Of a stretch of 17,664 bases of DNA, positions 6,672-13,972 are shown piece by piece (the first letter of the stretch is position 1; every line of letters begins with the position of its first letter). Location: positions 1 to 17,664 of the forward strand of contig JAKFEW010000157.1 of the NCBI GenBank assembly GCA_036675505.1, in the 5' to 3' direction. The notes under the pieces were generated by a model. That model worked only from the letters and a program-made list of their open reading frames with translations. It ran no database searches and was not told the DNA's origin. The DNA comes from JAKFEW01 sp036675505 (lineage in GTDB: Bacteria; Cyanobacteriota; Sericytochromatia; S15B-MN24; JAQBPE01). The translations under genes were made by a program, and so were the position numbers.

Positions 6672-7226
6672 ATGCGCCCTCGCACCTGGTTCCCTGTGCT
6701 CCTCACGCCGGCCCTGGCGCTGACGCTCGCGCTTGCGGGCTGCTCGAAGCAGAACCCACCGACGTCGCCCGCCAAGGCGCCCGCCAGGTCGTCCGCCAAG
6801 GTGGTCGACGAGGCGATGGTCGCGCAAGGCGCGCCCACGGGCGCGCTGCTGCTGTGGCCCGCGCCGCGCGATTTCGAAGCGCGCATCGGCGCGAGCGGGG
6901 TGCCGGCTTTCCTCGTCGAGCACGACGAGTTCCACGCCCATGTCCACCTCGAAGTCTACAGGAACGGCGAGCAGGTCGTCGTGCCCCCCAACATCGGCGT
7001 CGAGGTAGGCGGCAAGCGCGTGGCCCCGATCCACACCCATGCGCCGACCGGCGTGATCCACGTCGAGAGCCCGGACGCTCGCGTCTACACGCTCGGCGAG
7101 TTCTTCGCGCTCTGGGGCGTCCCGCTCGACGGCGCCAAGGCGACGGTGGACGACGAGCCGGCGCCCAACCCGGCCGCGATCCCCTTCAACAACCTCGCCC
7201 TCATCACCGTGATGTTCGGCGAATGA
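6672..7226 (+). CDS. Small lipoprotein with a His-rich domain shared with the lipoprotein at 1-1398
   Basis: A 184-residue lipoprotein: signal peptide with lipobox ALAGC (C24), then a Pro/Ser/Ala-rich spacer. The domain (about 80-151) has H84, FHAHVH (H88, H90, H92), a YRNGEQVVVPPNIGV segment, PIHTH (H121, H123), H130 in VIHVESP, and the LGEFFALWGVPL end. The order and spacing match residues 378-442 of the protein at 1-1398. The clustered histidines suggest metal binding at the cell surface or periplasm; I do not recognise a named family and give no function. GGAGGAAGG lies upstream of the ATG. It follows the acyltransferase gene by 47 bp, so it is probably in the same transcript although it is not an obvious sugar enzyme. 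Confidence 0.85.
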   Translation: MRPRTWFPVLLTPALALTLALAGCSKQNPPTSPAKAPARSSAKVVDEAMVAQGAPTGALLLWPAPRDFEARIGASGVPAFLVEHDEFHAHVHLEVYRNGEQVVVPPNIGVEVGGKRVAPIHTHAPTGVIHVESPDARVYTLGEFFALWGVPLDGAKATVDDEPAPNPAAIPFNNLALITVMFGE

Positions 7227-7270
7227 CCGTGGGTGAAATGACCATTGGTGAGATGAACTGGGTGCACTGA
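7223..7270 (+). CDS. Possible 15-residue leader peptide made of three 5-residue units
   Basis: An ATG overlapping the TGA of the lipoprotein gene (ATGA) opens a 15-codon frame, MTVGE-MTIGE-MNWVH, ending in TGA. The DNA is three 15-base units (7223, 7238, 7253), the first two closely alike. The overlap would allow translation by reinitiation. There is no separate RBS, and such a short frame can arise by chance, so this is a tentative call. It lies between the lipoprotein and the dehydrogenase gene and could be a leader or a decayed repeat. Confidence 0.2.
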   Translation: MTVGEMTIGEMNWVH

Positions 7271-7275
7271 AATCC

Positions 7276-7304
7276 CATCGTTTCTGACAATGAAGCGAAC
7301 GATG
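7276..7304. promoter_or_regulatory. Inverted repeat upstream of the UDP-sugar dehydrogenase gene
   Basis: CATCGTT (7276-7282) and AACGATG (7298-7304) are perfect inverted repeats separated by 15 bases, in an AT-enriched 98-bp gap before the dehydrogenase gene. The layout suits a dimeric regulator site, and the region 7305-7350 is AT-rich enough for a promoter, but no clear -35/-10 pair at 16-18 bp spacing is visible. Confidence 0.3.
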
Positions 7305-7368
7305 TGATGGTTATATCATTCCGCTTGATGGATGGAATTAATTTTTTGGAAGAAGGTGGTTCGCTGTG

Positions 7369-8655
7369 ATGATTAATCAGATTGAGCACATCTGTGTGTT
7401 GGGTCTTGGGTATATTGGGTTGCCGACGGCGAGCCTGTTTGCGACCAATGGTTTCTCCGTTACCGGCGTAGATGTCAATCCATTCGTCGTCGAGACGATC
7501 AATCGTGGTGATATCCATATCGAGGAGCCGGGTCTCCAGGCGGTCGTGCAGGCCGCGATCGACGCCGGCAGCCTGCGCGCCCGGATGGCACCCGTCGCGG
7601 CCGATGCGTTCATCATCGCCGTGCCCACGCCCGTCACGCCGTCCAAGCTCGCGGACTTGAAGTACATCCGCGCCGCGGCGAACGCGATCGTCCCGCTCCT
7701 GCGGCCCGGCAACCTGGTCGTCCTCGAATCGACCTCCCCGCCGGGCACCACCGCCAACCTGCTGGCCGACCTGTTGTCGGAATCGGGCCTCGTCGCGGGG
7801 CGCGACTACCACCTCGCGCACTGCCCCGAGCGTGTGCTACCCGGCAAGATCCTCCAGGAGCTGATCGAGAACCACCGCATCATCGGCGGCTACACGCCGA
7901 AGTGCGCCGAGCTCGCCTGGGCGCTGTACGGCTCGATCGTATCCGGCGAAATCCACCTGACGGACGCGACGACGGCCGAGCTCGTCAAGGTCATGGAGAA
8001 CACCTACCGCGACGTCAACATCGCGCTCGCCAACGAGCTCGCGATGATCGCGGAGCACCTGGGCGCGGACGCCTGGGAGGTGATCCGGCTCGCCAACCTC
8101 CACCCGCGCGTGAACCTGCATTCGCCCGGTCCCGGCGTGGGCGGGCATTGCATCTCGGTCGATCCGTGGTTCATCGTGGAGCAGGCGCCCGAGCAGGCGC
8201 GCCTGATCAAGCTCGCCCGGACGATCAACGACCACATGCCGCACGTGGTCCTCGGCAAGCTCAAGGAGCTCCTGCGGGGCGTCGACCAGCCCAAGGTCGC
8301 CGTGCTGGGGGTCGCGTACAAGGGCAACGTGGACGACACGCGGGAGAGCCCGGCGCTCGAGGTCGTGCGGGGCCTCAAGGAGGCGGGCATCGACGTCTGC
8401 ATCTTCGACCCGCACGTGCGCGAATGCGAGTTCGAGCTCTGCGACGTCGAGACCACGCTGAGCGGCGCGGACGTGCTGGTGCTGCTCACGCCCCACAACG
8501 AGTACCGCTTCTTGGACCCGGACGCCGTCGCCAAGTTGGTCCGGCGCACCGTCCTGGTCGATTGCCAGAACTTCTTGAGCCACAGCCAGTGGCGAGCCTC
8601 GAACTTCAAGATCGCCTCGCTCGGCGACGGGCCGCGGTACGCGGCGGTCGCGTGA
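7369..8655 (+). CDS. wecC: UDP-N-acetyl-D-mannosamine dehydrogenase-like (WecC-type)
   Basis: A 428-residue nucleotide-sugar 6-dehydrogenase. The N-terminal NAD-binding motif is GLGYIG (residues 12-17), followed by the VDVN strand end. The catalytic cysteine is C261 in PGVGGHCISVDPWF, and the C-terminal UDP-binding domain includes GVAYKGNVDDTRESPA. ESTSPPGTT, HCPERVLPG and RLANLHPRVN match the WecC (UDP-ManNAc dehydrogenase) branch better than the UDP-glucose branch. The reaction is a four-electron NAD-linked oxidation of C6 to a carboxylate, giving a UDP-N-acetylaminouronate. I use the ATG at 7369, 9 bases after AAGGTGG; a GTG at 7366 is an alternative. About the first 150 bases are clearly less GC-rich than the rest. 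The gene leads a tightly packed run through the glycosyltransferase ending at 13946. Confidence 0.88.
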   Translation: MINQIEHICVLGLGYIGLPTASLFATNGFSVTGVDVNPFVVETINRGDIHIEEPGLQAVVQAAIDAGSLRARMAPVAADAFIIAVPTPVTPSKLADLKYIRAAANAIVPLLRPGNLVVLESTSPPGTTANLLADLLSESGLVAGRDYHLAHCPERVLPGKILQELIENHRIIGGYTPKCAELAWALYGSIVSGEIHLTDATTAELVKVMENTYRDVNIALANELAMIAEHLGADAWEVIRLANLHPRVNLHSPGPGVGGHCISVDPWFIVEQAPEQARLIKLARTINDHMPHVVLGKLKELLRGVDQPKVAVLGVAYKGNVDDTRESPALEVVRGLKEAGIDVCIFDPHVRECEFELCDVETTLSGADVLVLLTPHNEYRFLDPDAVAKLVRRTVLVDCQNFLSHSQWRASNFKIASLGDGPRYAAVA

Positions 8656-8665
8656 CGGTCGAGCC

Positions 8666-10846
8666 GTGCGACAGATCCTGCAAGACATGAAGGAGGGCCA
8701 GACGGCCCTCCTCGAGGTCCCGGCACCGATGCTCCGGCCCGGCCACGTGCTGATCGAGAACCGGTCGAGCGTCATCTCGGCGGGCACCGAGCGCATGCTC
8801 GTCGAGTTCGGCCGGGCGAGCTACCTCCAGAAGGCGCGCCAGCAGCCGGACAAGGTCCGCCAGGTCCTCGAGAAGGTCCGGATCGACGGCGTCCTGCCGA
8901 CGCTGCGGGCGGTGCAGGCGAAGCTCGACGAGCCGCTGCCGCTCGGGTACTCCAGCGCGGGCGTGGTCCGCGCCGTCGGCGCCGGTGTGACGGAGTTCTT
9001 GGTCGGCGATCGGGTCGTATCGAACGGTCCCCACGCGGAGCTGGTCTGCGTGCCGCGCAACCTCGTCGCCAAGATCCCGGACGCGACCGAGCCCGTCCCG
9101 TTCGAGTGCGCGGCCTTCACGGTCGTCGCGGCGATCGGCCTGCAGGGCATCCGGCTCGCGGCCCCGACGCTCGGGGAAACGTTCGTGGTGCTCGGCCTCG
9201 GGCTGATCGGGCTGATGACCGTCCAGATGCTCCGCGCGCAAGGATGTCGCGTGATCGGCGCTGATTTCGATCCCGCCAAGCTCGCGTTCGCCCGTGGCTT
9301 CGGCGCCGAGACCATCGACCTCGGCGCGGGCGAGGATCCGGTCGCGGCCGCGCTGGCCTTCACCGGCCAGCGCGGCGTCGACGGCGTCTTGATCACCGCG
9401 AGCACGAAATCCAACGCGCCGGTGCGCCAGGCGGCCCAGATGTGCCGCAAGCGCGGGCGGATCGTGCTGGTGGGCGTCACCGGGCTCGAGCTGTCCCGCG
9501 CGGACTTCTACGAGAAGGAGCTCACGTTCCAGGTTTCCTGCTCGTATGGCCCGGGGCGGTACGATCCCGCGTACGAGCAGGGCGGCCAGGACTACCCGCT
9601 GGGCTTCGTGCGGTGGACCGAGCAGCGCAACTTCGAGGCGGTGCTCGACCTGATGGCGGACCGGCGGCTCGACGTCGCCTCGCTGATCACGCACCGCTTC
9701 GCGATCGACGACGCGAAGGAGGCCTACGAGCTCGTGACCGGTCGCGAGCCGACGTTGGGGGTGGTCCTGGAGTACCCGCCGGCCGAGGGGCCAGCGGCGA
9801 AGCTCGCCACCACGGTCATCCTCCGCGCGGGCGGCTGTGACCGGTCCGCGCCCGGGCGGCCCGTCCGCATCGCGGTGATCGGGGCGGGTGCCTACGCCAA
9901 CGCGGTCCTCGTGCCGGCGTTCCGCGCGGCCGGGGCGGAACTCGCGGTCGTCGCGAGCACCACCGGCGCGGGCGGCGCGTACGCCGCGCGCAAGTTCGGC
10001 TTCGCGCGGGCCACGACCGACGTGGACGCGCTCTGGGACGACGACGCCATCGACGCGGTGGTCATCGCCACGCGACACGACTCCCACGTCCGGCTGGCGG
10101 CGCAGGCCCTGCAGGCCGGCAAGCACGTCTTCGTGGAGAAGCCGCTCGCGATCAGGCGCGACGACCTCGACGGGCTCATCGAGCGGTACGCCACGCTCGA
10201 CCGGCGGCCGCTGCTGACGGTCGGCTTCAACCGCCGGTTCGCACCGCTCGTGGCGCGCATGCGCGCGTTGCTGGCGTCCACGCCCGGTCCCAAGACCTTC
10301 GTGATGACCGTCAACGCCGGCGCGATCCCGCTCGACCACTGGGTCCACGACCCGCAGGCCGGCGGCGGCCGGATCATCGGCGAGGCGTGCCACTTCGTGG
10401 ATCTCCTCCGGCACCTGGCCGCGAGCCCGATCGTGAACACCCAGGCGATGGTCATGGGGGGGCCGGGCCCCCGTGCGGCTCGCGAGGACAAGATGAGCAT
10501 CCAGCTCGGCTTCGCGGATGGCTCGTTCGGCACGATCCATTACCTCGCGAATGGCCACCGCGCGTTCCCGAAGGAGCGCCTGGAGGTCTTCGCGGGCGAC
10601 CGGATCCTGGTGCTCGACAACTTCAAGGCGCTCACGGGCCACGGCTGGCCGGGCTTCCGCCGGACGTGGTCGTGGGCCCAGGACAAGGGCCAGCGGGCCT
10701 GCGCCGCGGCGTTCCTGGCCGCGATCGCCGAGGACGGCCCCGCGCCGATCGGCCTCGCCGAGCTCGTGGAGGTGACGCGCGCCTGCTTCGACGCCGTGGA
10801 CGGGGCCCAGGTCGCGGGCGACGCCGGCCGGGCGTGGTGCGGTTGA
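8666..10846 (+). CDS. Two-domain oxidoreductase: MDR dehydrogenase fused to Gfo/Idh/MocA oxidoreductase
   Basis: A 726-residue fusion. Residues 1 to about 375 are a medium-chain dehydrogenase/reductase with nucleotide-binding GLGLIG (177-182); the segment where zinc-dependent relatives carry Cys ligands reads SVISAGTER, so catalytic zinc seems absent. Residues from about 401 form a Gfo/Idh/MocA domain beginning RIAVIGAGAYA, with K492 in the EKP motif and a GEACHFVDLLRHL segment. Proteins of this two-domain layout occur in polysaccharide clusters, often beside heparinase-like genes, as here. They probably oxidise or reduce a sugar or nucleotide sugar; the reaction is unproven. The start is GTG, 10 bp after the dehydrogenase stop, chosen because MRQILQDMKEG matches the usual family N-terminus, although the RBS is weak. 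The stop overlaps the next ATG. Confidence 0.88.
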   Translation: MRQILQDMKEGQTALLEVPAPMLRPGHVLIENRSSVISAGTERMLVEFGRASYLQKARQQPDKVRQVLEKVRIDGVLPTLRAVQAKLDEPLPLGYSSAGVVRAVGAGVTEFLVGDRVVSNGPHAELVCVPRNLVAKIPDATEPVPFECAAFTVVAAIGLQGIRLAAPTLGETFVVLGLGLIGLMTVQMLRAQGCRVIGADFDPAKLAFARGFGAETIDLGAGEDPVAAALAFTGQRGVDGVLITASTKSNAPVRQAAQMCRKRGRIVLVGVTGLELSRADFYEKELTFQVSCSYGPGRYDPAYEQGGQDYPLGFVRWTEQRNFEAVLDLMADRRLDVASLITHRFAIDDAKEAYELVTGREPTLGVVLEYPPAEGPAAKLATTVILRAGGCDRSAPGRPVRIAVIGAGAYANAVLVPAFRAAGAELAVVASTTGAGGAYAARKFGFARATTDVDALWDDDAIDAVVIATRHDSHVRLAAQALQAGKHVFVEKPLAIRRDDLDGLIERYATLDRRPLLTVGFNRRFAPLVARMRALLASTPGPKTFVMTVNAGAIPLDHWVHDPQAGGGRIIGEACHFVDLLRHLAASPIVNTQAMVMGGPGPRAAREDKMSIQLGFADGSFGTIHYLANGHRAFPKERLEVFAGDRILVLDNFKALTGHGWPGFRRTWSWAQDKGQRACAAAFLAAIAEDGPAPIGLAELVEVTRACFDAVDGAQVAGDAGRAWCG

Positions 10847-12699
10847 TGGCGCCACGCTCGCTGCTCCGGCAGCTCGACCTCTACCGCGTGCAGCTCGGGC
10901 ACCTGCGGTGCCGCCAGGTCTACACGCGAGCCCGGCGGACGGTGGGAGCCCGGGTGGGCGCGATGTGGCCGGCCCGACCGCCCGTCGCGGGGCCATTCGT
11001 CCCGCTCGCACCCCGGCCGCTGGCCATGGAAATCGCGCAGGCGCCGGCGGCGGCGGCCGAGGTGCTCCGAGGCACGTTCCGCTTCCTCAACATGCCGGCG
11101 GTGGCGATGCAACCGGTGGACTGGTCGGCGGCGCCCGGCGGCAGCCTCCTGTGGAGCTTCAACCTCCACTACTTCCACCATGGCGTGGCGCTCGCCCAGG
11201 CCTGGCTCGCCACGTCGGACGAGGCCTACGCGGCCCGCGCCGCCGAGCTCGTGGCGGGCTGGATCGCGGACAACCCGGCGCCACGGGGCGCGGGGTGGCA
11301 CCCCTACCCGGTCGCCTTGCGGCTGCAGGCCTGGTGCCTGATGCTCGCGGCGCTCCAGGACGTGCCCGCCTTCGCGCCGGTCGCGCCGCTGGCGGTGGCG
11401 TCGATGCGCCAGCAGGCCGCGCACCTCTACAGGAACCGCGAGTACGACCTGCGCGGCAACCACCTGCTGGCCGACCTCCAGGCGCTGGCGTGGTGCCGGC
11501 GCTTGCTGGGCTCGAACCTCCCGCCGGACCTGGCGGAGGCGCTGGCCGGCTGCGAGCGCGAGTTCTGGACCGAGTGCATCAGCCAGACGAAGGCCGACGG
11601 CTCCCACGAGGAGAACGCCGCGAGCTACCAGATGGTGGTGTTGCAGGGCATGTTCGAGACGGCGGTCGTCTGGGAGCGCGCCGGCTGGTACGTGCCCGCG
11701 GACGTGCGGGCGCGCATCGCCGCGATGTTCGACTTCCTGGCGACGATGATCCTGCCGGACGGGCGGATCCCGATGGTGAACGACACCATCCAGGGGTACC
11801 CGCTCGCGGCCCGCGACCTGCTCGCCGCCGGCGCGGCCTGGCTCGGGCGGGCCGACTGGGCCCATGTGGCCGGTGGGGCCGACCTCGCATACGTCCGCTG
11901 GACGCTCGGGGAGGCGGGCTTGGACGTGCTGCGGGCGCTGCCGCCCGGCCCGCCCGCGGCCACCTCGTTCGGGCACCAGGACGCGGGTTACTACGTGATC
12001 CGCGGCGGCTGGGGGCCACACGACGACTTCCTGCTGTTCGACGCCGGCCCGCTGGGGCCGCGCCACCTGATGGGCCATGCCCACGCCGACACCCTCGGCG
12101 TGGTCATTTACGCCCAGGGGCGGCCGCTGGTCGTGGATCCGGGCGTCTACACCTATATCGCCGGGCCCTGGCGCGATCACTTCCGCTCGACGGCCGCGCA
12201 CAACACCGTCACGGTCGACGGCGCCGATCAGTCCGAGGTCTGGGCGGCGTTCCGCGTGGCCCGCTTCGCGCGCGCCACGCTCGAGGCCTGGGAGCCCGGG
12301 CGGCGCGTCGCGGCCTCGCACGACGGCTACCACCGCCTCGCGGGCCGGCCCTCCCATCGGCGCGAGGTGCTTTACCAGGGGCCTGGCGCCTGGCGGATCG
12401 TGGACCGCCTGACGGCGGAGGGCGGGATCCACACGTATATGCTCACGTTCCAGCTCCCCCCGGGCGCCCGGGCGCGCCTGGATGGGGAGTCGGCCATCAA
12501 CGTGACGCTCGCCGACGGCCTGGCCGTCGCGTTCCGCTTCACGGCCGACGCGACCCTGCGACCGGCGATCGAGGCCGGTTGGGTTTCCTACGCCTGGACC
12601 GAGTTGCTCGAAGCCCCGGCCATCAAGGTCCGGCTGGCGAGCGACGCCCGGCTGGTCGAGCTGACGACGGAAATCTGGGTGTGCAAGCGCCCCGCTTGA
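10846..12699 (+). CDS. Heparinase II/III-like family protein
   Basis: A 617-residue protein with an alpha-helical toroid N-terminal domain (about 50-330) and a heparinase II/III-type beta-sandwich C-terminal domain (about 385-600). Likely catalytic residues by family pattern are N205 in LRGNHLLAD, Y261 in ENAASYQMVV, and H411 or H413 in GHAHAD. Lyases of this fold cleave uronate-containing polysaccharides by beta-elimination. No signal peptide is visible in the Arg-rich N-terminus, so it may act in the cytoplasm or leave by another route. The ATG overlaps the TGA of the oxidoreductase (ATGA), implying coupled translation, and the longer in-frame extension upstream lies inside that gene and is spurious. 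The partnership with the two-domain oxidoreductase suggests a shared substrate. Confidence 0.87.
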   Translation: MAPRSLLRQLDLYRVQLGHLRCRQVYTRARRTVGARVGAMWPARPPVAGPFVPLAPRPLAMEIAQAPAAAAEVLRGTFRFLNMPAVAMQPVDWSAAPGGSLLWSFNLHYFHHGVALAQAWLATSDEAYAARAAELVAGWIADNPAPRGAGWHPYPVALRLQAWCLMLAALQDVPAFAPVAPLAVASMRQQAAHLYRNREYDLRGNHLLADLQALAWCRRLLGSNLPPDLAEALAGCEREFWTECISQTKADGSHEENAASYQMVVLQGMFETAVVWERAGWYVPADVRARIAAMFDFLATMILPDGRIPMVNDTIQGYPLAARDLLAAGAAWLGRADWAHVAGGADLAYVRWTLGEAGLDVLRALPPGPPAATSFGHQDAGYYVIRGGWGPHDDFLLFDAGPLGPRHLMGHAHADTLGVVIYAQGRPLVVDPGVYTYIAGPWRDHFRSTAAHNTVTVDGADQSEVWAAFRVARFARATLEAWEPGRRVAASHDGYHRLAGRPSHRREVLYQGPGAWRIVDRLTAEGGIHTYMLTFQLPPGARARLDGESAINVTLADGLAVAFRFTADATLRPAIEAGWVSYAWTELLEAPAIKVRLASDARLVELTTEIWVCKRPA

Positions 12700-12713
12700 A
12701 TAGAGGAGGTCAC

Positions 12714-13946
12714 ATGCGGATCATGCTGGTCTATCAGCCGTATCTCCAACCGGGGGCGCCTGGCCACTCGCGATTCAACGAGTACGCCCGCCTCTGGCAG
12801 GCCCAGGGGCACGAGGTCGAGGTCATCGCGGGCCAGAACTCCTACATCTCGGGGCGCCGTGGCACGGAGTACCGCGGCAAGTGGGTCGCGACCAACGACG
12901 AGGCGGGCATCACGGTCCACCGCGCCTATGCGCCCGACACCTACTTCCAGGGCTACATCGGCCGGATGTGGGCGTTCTTCGCCTTCATGTTCAGCGCCTC
13001 GACCGCGGCGATCTTCAACGCCCGGCGCCCCGACGTGGTGATCGCGAGCTCACCTCCCCTGATCGCCGGCATTCCCGGCGTCGTGGCGGCCTTCCGCTGG
13101 CGCCGGAAGCTCGTGTTCGAGGTCCGTGACCTGTGGCCCGAGAGCGCGATCACGGTCGGCGTGATCAAGCGCAACGGCATGCTGGCTCGCCTCCTGTACA
13201 AGCTCGAGGCGGGCCTGTGTCGCTGGTCGGACCAGATCAACGTGCTGACCCCGGCGTTCATGGAAGACATCGTCGGGCGGGGCCTGGCGAGCAGCGACAA
13301 GATGGCCTTCACGCCCAACGGCGCGGACACCGAGCGGTTCTCGCCCGGCAGCCGCGACAACGCCGTGCGTCAGCGTTTCGGTTGGGGCGACAAGTTCGTG
13401 GTGATGTACGCCGGGGCCCACGGGCGTGCCAACCACCTGACCCAGCTGTTGGAGACGGCGGAGGAGCTGCGCGACCACCCCGAGGTGGTGATCGCGATGG
13501 TCGGCGACGGGCTGGAGCGCTCGGCGCTGCAAGCGGAGGCTGCGCGACGGGGCCTGACCAACATCCAGTTCCTCGGCTCGTTTCCCAAGGAGGAGATGCC
13601 GGCGGTGCTGCAAGCGTGCGACGCCGGTATCGCGGTCCTCAAGCGCATCGACACGTTCAAGACGGTCTACCCGAACAAGGTCTTCGATTACATGGCCTGT
13701 GGCAAGCCGATCATCATCGGGATCGACGGGATCGCGCGGCGAATGGTCGTCGATGAGGCGCAAGCCGGCGTGTTCGCCGAGCCGGAGGACCCGCGGGCGA
13801 TCGCCGACGCGATCCTCTCGCTGGCCCATTACCCGGCGACCTGCGCGCGCTTCGCGAAGAACGGCCGCGCCTTCGTGGTGAGCCACTTCTCCCGCGAGCG
13901 CCTGGCCCAGGCCTACCTGGACGGCCTGACGCGCGTCGTGGCCTGA
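12714..13946 (+). CDS. GT4-family glycosyltransferase, WbuB-like
   Basis: A 410-residue GT-B fold retaining glycosyltransferase. The N-terminal half begins MRIMLVYQPYLQPG and has VIASSPPLIAG and FEVRDLWPES (about residues 134-143), typical of the WbuB-like GT4 branch. The C-terminal half has the nucleotide-sugar site: MYAGAHGRANHL, VGDGLER, LGSFPKEEMPAVL and KVFDYMACGKPII. It would transfer a sugar from a nucleotide donor to a lipid-linked acceptor at the inner membrane; donor and acceptor cannot be read. GAGGAGG lies 4 bases before the ATG, a strong start. It follows the heparinase-like gene by 14 bp and is the last gene of the plus-strand run. Confidence 0.88.
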   Translation: MRIMLVYQPYLQPGAPGHSRFNEYARLWQAQGHEVEVIAGQNSYISGRRGTEYRGKWVATNDEAGITVHRAYAPDTYFQGYIGRMWAFFAFMFSASTAAIFNARRPDVVIASSPPLIAGIPGVVAAFRWRRKLVFEVRDLWPESAITVGVIKRNGMLARLLYKLEAGLCRWSDQINVLTPAFMEDIVGRGLASSDKMAFTPNGADTERFSPGSRDNAVRQRFGWGDKFVVMYAGAHGRANHLTQLLETAEELRDHPEVVIAMVGDGLERSALQAEAARRGLTNIQFLGSFPKEEMPAVLQACDAGIAVLKRIDTFKTVYPNKVFDYMACGKPIIIGIDGIARRMVVDEAQAGVFAEPEDPRAIADAILSLAHYPATCARFAKNGRAFVVSHFSRERLAQAYLDGLTRVVA

Positions 13947-13972
13947 TTCCGCGCGCCACCTCCCGGCCTCCG

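Noticed and set aside
4205..7226. Possible defence island role for the PHP and ATP-grasp pair
   Set aside because: Both families occur in some defence systems, but here they are embedded among sugar enzymes, with no nuclease, toxin or mobile gene nearby.
8606..11011. Minus-strand open frame of 801 codons opposite the oxidoreductase gene
   Set aside because: Typical high-GC antisense frame, rich in Arg, Asp, His and Glu without motifs. The plus strand encodes a clear two-domain enzyme with conserved motifs and a coupled downstream gene.
10908..13946. Plus-strand frame of 1012 codons ending with the glycosyltransferase
   Set aside because: Only the part from 12714 looks like a protein family. 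The upstream part is an out-of-frame reading of the heparinase-like gene, and the true start has a strong RBS.
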